Below, one piece after another: positions 25,250 to 36,309 of a stretch of DNA of 64,000 bases. A program made the translations under genes and the position numbers. Numbering within the stretch: the first letter of the stretch is position 1; every line of letters starts with the position of its first letter. The notes under the pieces were generated by a model. That model was not told the origin of the DNA and ran no database searches. It saw only the letters and a list, made by a program, of their open reading frames with translations. The stretch is from Anseranas semipalmata (lineage: Eukaryota; Chordata; Aves; Anseriformes; Anseranatidae): the NCBI GenBank assembly GCA_013399115.1, contig VXAA01002199.1, forward strand, positions 124,001 to 188,000, given 5' to 3'.

Positions 25250-26100
25250 ATCTATGAAGTGCTATCCTGAGCATATTCTCTACTTTGCCATTAATAAAAC
25301 CAGTGGAAGGTTTGTATATCAGCTTACTCCACTTGTCATTATTTTATACCACTTTGTTCTTGTGTTAAGGTTATGTTTTAGTTTAAATAGTTGTTTTTCT
25401 CTCCTTGGTGTTTTCTCCTCTGACATATTTAAAGACTCCTGTCCCTGCTCACCTGTTCTCATTGGTTTGTTGCTATATAAGTCAGTTTTTTTTTTTTTAC
25501 GGTATTCTAAGACAGACTCTTCGTTTCCCTGATCATTTGTTTAAGCCTGCCTTTTTGTAAATATGGATGACAAGAATAGTATATGTTGCTCCAAATGAGG
25601 TTTTGATACTGCTTTACACAATAGCAGTAATGCTTTTCTAATTACCCAAAGTATCTTGTCTAACAGACCCTGTGACTGCATTTGCCTTCTCCATGGCTGG
25701 CTCAGTTACCCTGTAATTGATGACTGTATCTTGGTCCCTCTTCACCACTGTGTCTTCCAAATGGTGCGTCCCAGTCAGGAGCTCCTGTTATCTAGGTGTA
25801 TGACCTTTCGCACTGTGAATTTCTGAAGTCATCAATTTTTTTCCTGATATTCTGCTCATCCTCTCTGCTGATGAGACATCTCAACTTTGTGTCTTCAGTA
25901 CATTTCATTAGCACATTATAATTTTTTTTTATGCCTCCATCAGCCCTGCTTAAGATAAATGATTAAAAAAAAGGCTCCTTAACTTTTGGCTTATGCTGTT
26001 CCTGGTGGGAATCTCATTCCTTAAGTTACAACATAAAACTTCCATTGAAACTATTTTTAACAATGGTAGAATCTACATGTCCACCTTTGCCCATCTATAT
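25250..26100 (-). mobile_element. Old CR1/L3-type LINE fragment, antisense
   Basis: Read on the - strand, degenerate pieces line up in order with the C-terminal part of CR1-type ORF2: a KVMHLG-like segment (near 25,800-25,815), an AKKANAV-like segment (near 25,675-25,690), a RPHLE-like segment (near 25,588-25,600), then a GGNTKE-like segment (near 25,405-25,440). Many stops and frameshifts are present. It is much older than the copy at 2.8 kb and probably belongs to a different, ancient CR1/L3 lineage. Boundaries are approximate. Confidence 0.6.
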
Positions 26101-26104
26101 CTGC

Positions 26105-27130
26105 TGTGTGTTTTTCTCCAGTGCAAGAAAGGCGAGACAAAAGCAGACTTCTTATCCACGCAGCACAGCACAGGAGCACGCTGTGATACCATTGCCCTTG
26201 AGCAGAGCTGAGGGCAGGACTCCTGGATGTACTTGGCCAAACAGTTGACATACCAATGAAGGGGGACAGAGAGATTTCTGGTACTTGTCTGTGCTTTGTC
26301 CTGAAGCAATCCAGGAGATGTTGTGGAGGCAAGTTTTACTGGAGTTCAGCAGTATCTAATTATGCCCTTTACTGCAAAGGGCTGGCACAGAGGAAAGAAG
26401 CTAGAAAAACCACCGCTCTCGAGTTTGTGTGGCAGTACCTTGTCTTCAGTCCAGTCACCTCCAAAAGGGAAGTCTCGGGGCTTTGAGTGCAGCCTTTCAA
26501 AACACTTAGAACAAACCCTAAGCATTTGTAAAAACCACAGAGTGTACAGTTAATACACCCAGATGTGCTGTCAGCCCCACAGCACTGCACCAGAGTGGAT
26601 GGAGTGTGTAAATCTTGGAAAGGTTAAAGCTGAGAGAACAGCGATACGCATAAAGACTTGTGTTCCTTCCAGAAGGAGGAGGGGGGCGAGGTGCTATCAT
26701 TCGACATTAATCACTTACATCTCCAACCTGCCTAAATCCTCTGAAAAGAACCAGCAAAGAAAACACCAGCTGCTGTAGCTCCTACTTTTTCCTCTGTACC
26801 CTCCAGTCTCCCTCCCTCCTCCCTGCTCTCCCCAGACTGTGTTTATTTTTACTGCTCGTGAATCAGCCAGGAGCTTGCTCCCTGCAACAGGATCAGCTGA
26901 GAACAAGCTGCAGTCTGTACATTCCCTGAAATCTTGGTTTTGTTTGGGAGCTTACGATCAGCAGCAAAACAGCAGAGAAAAGGAGAGAAAGTGATACGCA
27001 TCTTCTTTCTCACCCAGAGAGAGGGGACTTTCATTCTGCGTAGACTGGGACTTCCCCAACTCGCTCTCTGAGCGTATGTCAGCTTTCACTAGAGATTTTA
27101 AGCATGCATGGTTTATGAAAGAATGCTGTC
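26105..27130. other. Intergenic, no feature seen
   Basis: Short random open frames only; no recognised repeat. Confidence 0.45.
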
Positions 27131-27134
27131 ACCA

Positions 27135-27245
27135 CTTAAACTGTGAGTGCTTTGGGAAAGCAACCATTGTTTTATACAGGTGTGCCTCACTCCCACAATA
27201 ATCCTGACTGATGGCACCAAAACACTGCACACTAACATAAATAGC
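27135..27245 (+). repeat. Ancient amniote SINE/LINE tail, sense
   Basis: AAACTGTGAGTGCTTTGGG, ACCATTGTTTTATACAGGTG, AATCCTGACTGATGGC and ACTAACATAAATAG follow the sense order of the same old repeat tail seen in antisense at 22.6 kb. Confidence 0.55.
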
Positions 27246-27249
27246 ACAA

Positions 27250-27875
27250 CAGCTCTCCTGTCGGCAATGGCTGTTTCTTCTCAGGTTGCTGCAGTGCAAG
27301 AGCTGTTCTGTCATGGATAGCAGAAGGATTCACCTTCACCCTGATCACGCCTGGCGACCCCAGCTCTGGCAACCACACTGCAGCTCGAGCCCCTGTGTTA
27401 CTGAAATCGCTGCCCTGTGTGGTGAAAGTCCTCCTGGGTGACAGCCAGGCACGTGACGAAGGGGGCAGCGAAGAATGGCAATTAGCGACAGAGAAGTGAA
27501 TGGTGGGGAGGAGAGAGAGGGAGAGGGGAATGGGAGGAAAAAAGTGGAGGGAAAAAAGGAATTGAAGCACACCTCCAAAAAAAGTGTGTGTGGGAAACCA
27601 GGAAAAGAAAAGAGCAAATGTGACCAAATCATCCTTGGGAGAAGGAGCACCTTCCTCAGCCGGGTGGTGAGAGCACGTCTCTCTCTGGTGCCTGTCTGAA
27701 GCTACCACCTGTAGCCACGTTCCCAGGAGGATCACACTTGATCCTCAATCAGCAAGACTTTGGAGGAGCCAGGTTTGGAGCCCGGTCATCCACAGAGCGA
27801 GCAGAGCGAGGAAATCCTTATTTACAGATACACCAAAATGCGAGTTTTCTCCAGGCTCTTGTGTTCAAGCAGCCT
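27250..27875. other. Intergenic, purine-rich segment
   Basis: A G/A-rich strand segment at 27,485-27,620 produces lysine/glutamate-rich frames with no known match. No gene was recognised. Confidence 0.4.
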
Positions 27876-27879
27876 GAGG

Positions 27880-28420
27880 GCCACCCCGACATTTGCCATC
27901 CAGCAAATCATTTGTCACCCAGTTCACATCCAGTGTTTGAGCTCGCATGCAGCTGAAAGGCGTGAAGCCTTGGCTTCTGGAGAGGTGCGGGTCCCTTGTC
28001 CCCAGCCGTGGCGTATACCGGGAGGCTGCCTCGTCACCAGGGCACGCCTGGTGCAGAACTGCTAATAGCTTTCAGACTGAAGCGGCTGTTTGCTGCCAGG
28101 ACTTCTCTGCCAAAAGATAACTGTATAATACTGATAATCAGGCGCCCTGTGAAGATAAAATGCATGTTGCTTGCCTCTAAATGAAGAGTTTCATGCTGAC
28201 AGGCTCCTTATTATGGCAAACCATTTGTGCTATGGATAAAGCAGAGCCTTTTACTGAAAAGTAGCAAAAAAATCTTATCTCGGCCTAGAAGTGGAGAAAG
28301 TGCAATTAATTAATTTGTTTCTGAAGTCTGACCTCTAGACACAATAGATAGCAATGAGCTATGTACTGTAATTACAGGATACAGCAAGCCTATACTATAG
28401 CTTGTAGTTGAGTGCATTGT
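27880..28420. promoter_or_regulatory. Candidate enhancer-like element with GATA cluster
   Basis: Unique non-coding sequence with GATA-type sites at 28,115-28,120, 28,132-28,137, 28,153-28,158, 28,275-28,280 (inverted) and 28,346-28,351, and a homeodomain-type ATTAATTAAT at 28,305-28,314. Density is higher than in flanking DNA. Whether it is conserved or active is unknown. Confidence 0.3.
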
Positions 28421-28424
28421 GAGG

Positions 28425-29205
28425 AGCGAAAGATTGATGTTAAACATGGTCAGATGACTAATACACTGGTAACAGCTGAACTGGTTGGGTGAGAGTAACA
28501 GGCACCTGAAATAGCATCTGATGTCTTGCTGAATAATGATGCTGTTTCCTATCTTGATTCTCTCCCTCTAGCCTGGTAACTAACTTGCCCAACAGCACTG
28601 AGTGCAACACGACATTCAGGACAGCAGTGCTCCATGCGTAGCTGGTGCCATGCCCTTGCTCATCCCTGTGCTCTTCATCCTCCCTCAAGAGCACCATGGG
28701 ATTTTCCTAGGATGCACACCATAGGTATGGACATACAAATACAAATGACAGGTGGTAGTTGCCTTCTGAGAGACTTGCTCTGATGATACTCTTCAATCTT
28801 GCCTGGAAAAGCAAAGAAAGAAAAGATGAAGGTGAGAGAACATCATACCTTGAATGCAAAATAATGATAGGTAAACTTTTAGCACAGATGAAGCCAGTTT
28901 CATCCTAGGATTTGTGGGAGGGATTTTTTGGTCTTGAACATACCATTTTTTGTGATGTTCTCCATAAAGACCTAAAGCACTCTTACTCCAGTGGAGTTCA
29001 GTGGAGCTCTAGCTCTCTTCCTATGTTCAGGTGACGATAAAACACTGTTGGGTCATCGTAAGGTTTTATCATTACAGATTTCCTACATTACTATGTCTTA
29101 CTGACTAGGCTGTATGCAAAAAAAAAATCACTGTGTCCTTGGCATTTTAAGTTCTGGAAATTTTCCTGCTTTTTGCTGGTACTTTAAACCAATCACAATT
29201 TGCCT
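28425..29205. other. Intergenic, no feature seen
   Basis: No coding exon or recognised repeat was seen. Confidence 0.45.
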
Positions 29206-29206
29206 G

Positions 29207-29378
29207 AAAAAAAAAAAAANAAAGAAAAAGAAAAAGAAAAAGAAAAAGAAAAAGAAAAAGAAAAAGAAAAAGAAAAAGAAAAAGAAAAAGAAAAAGAAAA
29301 AGAAAAAGAAAAAGAAAAAGAAAAAGAAAAAGAAAAAGAAAAAGAAAAAGAAAAAGAAAAAAGAAAAAGAAAAAGAGA
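29207..29378 (+). repeat. (AAAAG)n pentanucleotide microsatellite
   Basis: A poly-A run starting at 29,207 and containing an unresolved base (29,220) leads into about 30 nearly perfect AAAAG units, with interruptions only near the right end. The strand is pure purine. It creates artificial lysine/glutamate reading frames that are not genes. Confidence 0.97.
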
Positions 29379-29379
29379 G

Positions 29380-30840
29380 CCTTTGATGTGGAGGTTTCTG
29401 GCACGCTGTTCTGTAAACCTACTGCACTACCTGAATGCCATACCATCAAGTTATGCCATTCCTGAACTTTGAAAGCCATAAGACTTAATTGTCACAGGTT
29501 TTTAAGGCTATGGGCAATAACAAAGGGATTGCATTTGTAATACCTGCATTGTTTCTGAGAATTTCCTCGGCAGGGTTGTGTTTAAGGCTCTGTGACTGGC
29601 AATGCCTGGACTACCTGCTACTGCAAGCAGGGATGACTCACTTGGGATTTCTATAGCCTGAGCGCTAACAAAGAGCCTGTGACTTCCAATCTGCCTGGGG
29701 CTCCTGTCTGCCGCTCAGTGTGTGTCTGAAGACAACATGTATTCAGGAACAGAGAGGGGGATGCCGAAATAAAGGGAAAGGGATAGAAACAAACTCAAAT
29801 TACAGTTTTTGTACCTGTGTTTCCTGTTTTTGAATTACTCCAGCTGTAGTTATAATGCTTAGTTTAATCTGCTTTACCGAGCTCCACCCTGCAACCCTCA
29901 ATCTCAGAAGATGCTTTTGAAAAATAAGGCCAGTAAGTGAGGTAAGATTTGGATACGGATGAGGATCACAAGAGCCAAACTCCAGCATGGTAGCAAGGGA
30001 TGCTGGCTGAGTGAGGAGGTGGGAGGAGGAGAGTAAGAGAGCGAGGGCACTCTGTGAACTGATAAAAGTGGATTAGGGATTTGGCACTGAGCAGACCGTT
30101 AGAGAAGGATGACATTAAGAAAGGCAATGTGAGGAATCTCTGTTGGTGCAGTTCCTGCTCTAGTGAACTGACCACTATTAAAAATCATTATCTCAGGACA
30201 GTGCTGAAAACCATCTACTAGGAAGGACAATATGTTTTGGGTGTTGTAAGAAGGCATGAGTGACTCTTGCTGACACTGATGCTCCAGAAGCGCTGCACAT
30301 GTATCTCATTTTCTCTCTCATGGGAGGCAGGAGGAAGGATAAAAACTGGCAATATTCAGACCAGCTGCCAAGGCATCCAGGCTGCTTATATGGCAGAAAT
30401 GCCTTCAAGCGCTCATTCCCCCAGCCTCCAGTGCCTCTGTCTCCTTTCCCCTGCTGCCTCCTTTCCTCTGGCCAGGCAGGCCTGCCGGGCAGGGGTGAGG
30501 CTGGGGCAGAGCGGGGGAACAGGCAGACAGCTCATGTAGAAAACAGCTTTGCTATGCTTCGGTCCTGCAGTTTTTTTCTTTCCCCCTATTGTTAAATGGC
30601 ATTGAATACCAGCAAAACAGGAAACTGCTTCCTCCAGCCTCTGACCCAGTGAGTGCAGCCCAGCTGCTAGTTGCCCGGAGTGGCCTCCCCACACCACCCT
30701 GTTCCTAGAAAGTATCTGGACATTTGGAGGATCATTAGGGAAGAGTGAGAAATACAAGTAAAGCTTGAATAAGCAGGTAAACTTGGTAGCCCTTAAAAGA
30801 AGGGAGTCATACTGGAAATATCTGGTGATAACAGTCAAAA
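29380..30840. other. Intergenic, no feature seen
   Basis: No exon or recognised repeat. Open frames near 30,260-30,850 on both strands lack similarity to any protein I know. Confidence 0.45.
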
Positions 30841-30845
30841 CTCTG

Positions 30846-30995
30846 TTTTTCAAAAACTACGGCTTATGGAAATGAGAGCCATAGTGTCTCAGCCAATCTC
30901 TGTCACCTCACTAGTCTGGTAGCTAACTTGATTGTTTCTTTGTTGTGCTGTGCAGCTCTTCTGTCAGACATCCTCGCTCAGGCTGTGAAGAAACC
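30846..30995 (+). repeat. Diverged duplicated unit, copy 1
   Basis: Shares with 31,456-31,605 the ordered blocks CCAATCTCTGTCACCTCA, a segment with AGCT then TTAATT/TTGATT, then GCAGCTCTT/ACAGCTCTT and CAGACAT(C)C/TTCGCT. Similarity is roughly two-thirds by eye. The family is not recognised; it could be an old interspersed repeat or a local duplication. Confidence 0.5.
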
Positions 30996-31320
30996 ATTGT
31001 TTTACGGGCACTGCAGCTTGTGTTGTGATCCTTAAATCTCAGAAGTCCAGCCAGGTCTTGCATCGTTAGGCGGCCTCAGCAGAGACAGGAAATGGTGCTG
31101 GTGAGTTGGTAGGTGACCCTTTTCTTCCTGAGAAAGCAACACCCCATGGTGTCAAGAGAACATATGCTGCTTACAGGTCTGTCCTTTTGAGGAGAGTGAA
31201 AATGGAGGATAGTAAATACCTTGTGACTGCTTTTGTAATTACACATCCCCTTGTGCTCTCTGATACCAAGGACAATGTTGTCCTCCCTGGTGTCATTCTG
31301 CTGACCTAGAATTCCCATTT

Positions 31321-31352
31321 TCTTTCTTTCTTTCTTTCTTTCTTTTTTTTTT
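31321..31352. repeat. (TTTC)n microsatellite with T tail
   Basis: About six perfect TTTC units followed by a T run, lying between the two copies of the duplicated unit. Confidence 0.9.
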
Positions 31353-31455
31353 GAACATGGTGTGATATTCTTCATCCTGTCTCTTAAATACATACATAGA
31401 AAAAAATATCCTGTAACCTCACTGGGAATGTCTGGTGGAAATTTTTCACAACTGC

Positions 31456-31605
31456 ATTTCTGTGTTTCTGAAAGTAGGACACATCAGTGTGAAAGAAATG
31501 ATGCTCAACCCAATCTCTGTCACCTCATTACTCTTGAGCTCCAGCTTAATTACCTCCCTGATGCTTTGCACAGCTCTTAACCAGACATTCGCTGTCTGCT
31601 TAAAA
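31456..31605 (+). repeat. Diverged duplicated unit, copy 2
   Basis: Direct-orientation partner of 30,846-30,995, sharing the CCAATCTCTGTCACCTCA block and the following GCTCTT...CAGACAT...CGCT spacing. The offset between copies is about 610 bases. Confidence 0.5.
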
Positions 31606-31609
31606 ATCT

Positions 31610-32405
31610 GCCATACAAAATGAAGTGATGACTATATATCCTCTTTCTACTGGAGAGATGAGCTGTGAGGTTTGGTAAATATCATTTCTAGAGTACCCAG
31701 AAGGTGCATCATATTGTACAGGCCTGATTCTGCACCACAGACAACTTACTGGAGTTCACAGATGACTTACAAAGACCCACCGAAACCAGGCTTGAAGGTC
31801 ATATCACAAAATTCATTTAAAGATAATAACAAAGTTTTAACCCCAATAAAGTTGTGGTTTACTGTTTACAGCTCCAAAGACAGAAGTTATGCTAACAGAT
31901 ACCAAATTCTGACCTCCAGTATCTCACTGTGAGTGTATTGACGCTAGTGGGACTGCAAGAGAGATGAATTTGATGGTTTATTTTCAGAAAGTCTTTGAGT
32001 TCTTTGTGCGAAAGTCCATACCTCAAAATGTGTGTGTGGGACGTGTTTGAACACCACGCAAAACTTCCTCCCGGTTCAAACACAGGCCTCAGTCTGCCAT
32101 TTCAGTAGCCCTGTTTTATTCCCGTAACCCTCCAAAATATAAGTGAAGTGCACGCTGAGACTTCATTTCACATCCCTAAGAATGGATAATATGCTAGTTT
32201 TAAGAGTACTAAATAATATGAGGTATAACTACCAAGTTACTATAACTTTGGCCATGGAGAATATAAACTGGGAGCTCAACCACACTGAACTCCTCTGTGT
32301 GGTGAGGGTGCGAGCATGTCCTGGTTATTTGCGCTTGCTTTGCACAGGTGTCCCATCTGCCAGACTCTGAAGGGATGCCATTGCTCAGTCGCTTCTGCAG
32401 GCTCG
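31610..32405. other. Intergenic, no gene recognised
   Basis: Segments near 31,720-31,790 vaguely recall old amniote repeats but cannot be assigned. No coding exon. Confidence 0.4.
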
Positions 32406-32409
32406 CTCT

Positions 32410-32590
32410 GCCACAGGGCACGGTGCCCACGGCTGCGCAGCCTCCACACGAGGTGCGTGCGGCGCGGCGCTCCTTCCCGCCAGGAGGCCACCTCACAGGC
32501 GCGGCCTTCGGCGCAGGCCCTGCTCACGCATCCCCGGGCAAGGCTCCTGACGGAAAGTTACCGGGGCAAGTGCGCCCTGAGCACAGCATG
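32410..32590. promoter_or_regulatory. CpG-dense patch
   Basis: Densely spaced CpGs (GTGCGTGCGGCGCGGCGC, then CAGGCGCGGCCTTCGGCG) in about 180 bases, sharply bounded by AT-richer sequence. It gives long overlapping frames that look artefactual. Candidate orphan CpG island. Confidence 0.35.
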
Positions 32591-32594
32591 GCTG

Positions 32595-33995
32595 CCTATC
32601 TGCTATCTTTGTTTTATCTGATCATTTTACTGCAGTGTTCTGCCCTGGTTTTGGAGGTCTGTGAGGCTGTGCTTTGTCTGAAAGTAAGCACATCTGGTGA
32701 CACGTTGCTTCTTCTCCCCAGGTCCTTCCTCACACCCAAGTTAGCTGAATTGCCTCTTTACTTTCACCTTCCCCAGCAGTGTGCCTTGCACTACTGCATT
32801 GTTCACAGATTAATTGCATGCATGCCATTGCATATGAAGTACCACCTCTGGACACAGCCCCATGAGGTTGCAGAGCACAGCTGACACCGCCAGCTGTTCA
32901 GGTGACCAGTTCAGCACCTGGGATGCCTTACTTTTGGTCTCTTTTTTCAGGTTTTTGTGACACAGGCCACCACAGAGGCTTGTCACAAAACCATTTTGAG
33001 CACATGTGAGGCACTTAATAATGCAGTAAATATGCATCCCTTATCTTCCCTGACAGAGAAGCTTTCCAAAATCTGGGTGGTACTTCAAATCCATGAAGTC
33101 GCTTTCCAGCAAACAATCTTGTTGTATCTCCCTGCAGATAGGCTTCGGTTTTCACTGTAATAGTAATGTGGTGCATTAGAGTTACAAGAAACATACCTAT
33201 TTCCTGGTCTCCCTCACAAAAAAATAAATCACAGTTAACATTGTTATTACACAATGAAAGTCAGTGTTTGTTAAATTCAAGGCTACACTTAACATATTTT
33301 TGAAAATAATTCTATGGAAATAAATAAAATATGAGGTATTCACTAAGATGAACAGCAATGTTTAGGATAGAGCTCAGGGCACATCAACTGGTTCCTAAGA
33401 CATGCCAGAAGACCTCCTGTTTCTTACAGAGAGCTCATCTCTGGAAGTTGACCTCACTGGTGCCTCAGCAGCTTCCTGGTGGCATATCTTGCTCTCAGAA
33501 AGACCTTTCAAAAATGCCTTGTTTAGTTCTCCATCTATAAGGTATTCAGAATCTCCTTTTCATTTTTAATGGCTGATCAGGCAAATAGTACCACTTTGTG
33601 TACATATATTGTGTTCCATAGTGCTCTGATCATTGTCCCTCTGCATGTCCTTTACTTCTTTTCCCACTTGCAAAGAAGGTTAAGAGCTGATCTTGGGACT
33701 GACGTTCACCTGTACCTAGGTAACCTGCTAACTGCTGTGTCGAAAATCCACTTAGCACTAGAAAAAAGAGTAACTGCTCATTGCTCTTGTTAGAATTTTT
33801 CTTCTTTATTTCCCTGGACAGAACCTGGGGATGTTTTGGTAGCTATTTCAGAGTTAACTGTCTTTCTGCCCAACCAGCTGCTGTTACATTTTGGCTCCAG
33901 AAAGCTTTTCCTTTGCCTGTTGATCTCAGATCTGGTGAGGCTAGGGGGGCACTGAGGTGTGCATCTCTGTTTTTACAGTGCTAATGACAGACTTG
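32595..33995. other. Intergenic, no feature seen
   Basis: No splice-supported coding sequence and no recognised repeat. Confidence 0.45.
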
Positions 33996-33999
33996 TAAA

Positions 34000-34350
34000 G
34001 GGGGGGAGGGGAGGGCTACTGGGGTTTTGCTGTAGTACTGACTGTTTTTGCTCTGCATAGTTATACCATGACGTGGTATGCTTGAACTTACAGATCAAAG
34101 CGAATTACCAGAATGATCCACTTGTGAGCTGTGGGCCATTATCTGTTATTAACTCATCTTGAGCAGTGCGGTGAGCAAACTGTAATTTACAGTATGTTAT
34201 TACATTTCTGCTTTCTGTGGTGTGCGGCAGCTGAATTTGTGTGTGTGATAGCCCATAACGAGAAGTAATCTTTTCTAGCTAATTCAAATAGATCTTTGCC
34301 AACTTCTACTGAAGTTGATCAAGAATTTAATTAACTTCTGATAATCCTGT
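34000..34350. promoter_or_regulatory. Candidate enhancer-like element with TCF/LEF and RUNX sites
   Basis: AGATCAAAG (TCF/LEF type) lies at 34,092-34,100, RUNX-type TGTGGTGTGCGG at 34,216-34,227, and homeodomain-type TTTAATTAAC near 34,326. The sequence is non-coding and non-repetitive, about 3 to 4 kb upstream of the SRP14 CpG island. Function is inferred from motif clustering only. Confidence 0.3.
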
Positions 34351-34354
34351 TTTT

Positions 34355-36160
34355 CTGCTTCCTGCCCCTCCCAGCACGCCTAGCAGAGTAGAAGGTTTCA
34401 CCTTCTCTGTTTCTCTTCAGTACAAGCTTGCTTCCAGGAAAACTTGGAAGCACAGCAGCAACCTCCTCCAGTTCTCTGCCAGATTTCCTTCAGGATTTAA
34501 TGATTCAGGTGGCTTCATTTGCTAAATTTTTTGCCAAAAAAAAAGTAGTTCTCTACTGACACCATATAATAAAGTTGAGCAAACAGGAGGGTTGGTAGGA
34601 GACTTATTTTTATTGCCTGGCTCTAGTCACATGACAGATCAGGTTACAAAATACTAATGCCCCTGCCAACTGGCAGGATCCACCAATTCCTCTTGCTACT
34701 GTTTTAATCCAACCTGTCTTTTCTTTCTTTCTTTCTTTTTTTCTTTTATTTTCCTTTCTTTTTCTTTCTCTCTCTCTCTCTCTTTCCTGGGGGCTGAGGG
34801 GGAAGGTATTACACTGGGGCAGGAGATAAAGTGAAAAGCAAGTGTATCATGATTGGGAGTATCCTTTTAGCTCTGCAGTGTTTGTTCAGCACTTTTTCAC
34901 CAGCTGAGTAGCTTATTCCCTCTGAGTGTTGGCAGCCTTTGGCAAAATTAAAGCAATGTCAGCGTTTCCCTGTTCCATCTATTTTTTGGAAAATAATTGT
35001 TAAAAATATTCAATTTTCACCTTGTTTGCAAGTTGTGATGAAGGCTTCTCCCCTAATTAAATTGTGACAGTCTGGCTTGAAAAACAGCTTCATGATCAGG
35101 AAGATAAGTTAACAACAACAAAAATTCTCCATTGCACTTATGGAAAGAAATTCAGCAATTCAGTGGAGCTGCTTCTTTTATTAGCAGTGAGACCCAAATA
35201 TTTTCAAAAAAAAAAAAAAAAAGGCTGATAAAACATAGATTTGAAAAATGTAAACTTTACACAACTCTCTGGAGTTCTGTATCATAACTGTAAAATCCTC
35301 TATTAACAGGGAAAGCCTTTCAATTTGTACAAAAGCAATGCCAGTACTACCATGTGAACAGGCAGAAACTGGGAGTAAGCTGAAATCTGTCACATGGCAC
35401 AGTAATGACAGTTACAGTATGTGAACATTTGTGGGTGCTTGTGTGGAGAACAGGAGATGGTAGGGTTCCTCGGTGTGTAATCTGTATTTTACTGACACCA
35501 GGCAACGTCAGGAGGAATCAAACAGTCAGAACTTCTGGTGGAAATTTCTGTTTTTTTTTTTTTTTTTCATAGCTTGGTACATAAACTATCATGAGACAAA
35601 GGCTCTCCAAAACCACACATTTCTAAAACCTTCTAATGTTTTAATGTTTTAGATACCTACTCACAGTAATTTGTCTCATGCTGGAATCACACATGCTGTT
35701 CTCCAACAGATTTTGAACAGTTGTCCCCTGCTTCTCTGTATTCCTTTGTCTGGAACCTGTGGTCTCTCCACTTGTCATTTCTTTTTCTTGCTCCTCTGCT
35801 CTGAAATACTTACTTTCCTTCCTGAATTAGGAGTGTCTGTCTGTCTTCAGAGAAATGTTTCCTCACAGAGGTTTCCCCTTCGCCCCTTCTCCCAGCATAC
35901 AGTGGTATCAGAAGCCTTGGTACTACAGATTCCTGCAAGGATTCTACCTAGGTAGGCAGATGCCCAATATCTTTGTCTCTGATGCTGTAGCTACTGCTGC
36001 CTCGATAGCTACATTATTATGTCTCCAGCAACAGAAGTAGCTCCCAATAGCGGGTTGAGATTTGTGTGCAAAAGGGGGGAAAACTCCATGGTGCTCATCC
36101 CACAGGCGTTAATGGTTTTTGTTGTGTTAAAAGTGTAGAGAATAACCATGCATCTCCCCT
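34355..36160. other. Intergenic; pyrimidine microsatellite
   Basis: A CT/TTTC-rich tract runs from 34,719 to 34,796, poly-A lies at 35,206-35,222 and poly-T at 35,551-35,567. No gene was recognised. Confidence 0.5.
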
Positions 36161-36164
36161 CATC

Positions 36165-36305
36165 TTTAGGAGAGAGGAGCTGTGGTACAGGAAAGTGAGG
36201 AGACTGGTTCAAGGCCACGCAAGAATTTCCTGTTGAATTTGAGGGTCAGAATTTGGACAAGAGCTGTAGTACCCATGCTTCAGCTACAAGACCACCCATC
36301 TTCTT
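36165..36305 (-). repeat. MIR-like SINE relic, antisense
   Basis: AGTGAGGAGACTGGTTCAAG, GCCACGCAAGAATTTC, GGTCAGAATTTGGACAAGAG and ACAAGACCACCCATCTTC follow the reverse complement of MIR, including the typical terminal ACTAGACCACCC-like block. Confidence 0.6.
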
Positions 36306-36309
36306 TTTT

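Noticed and set aside
29114..29472. Lysine/glutamate and phenylalanine/leucine-rich open frames
   Set aside because: Direct by-products of the (AAAAG)n microsatellite.
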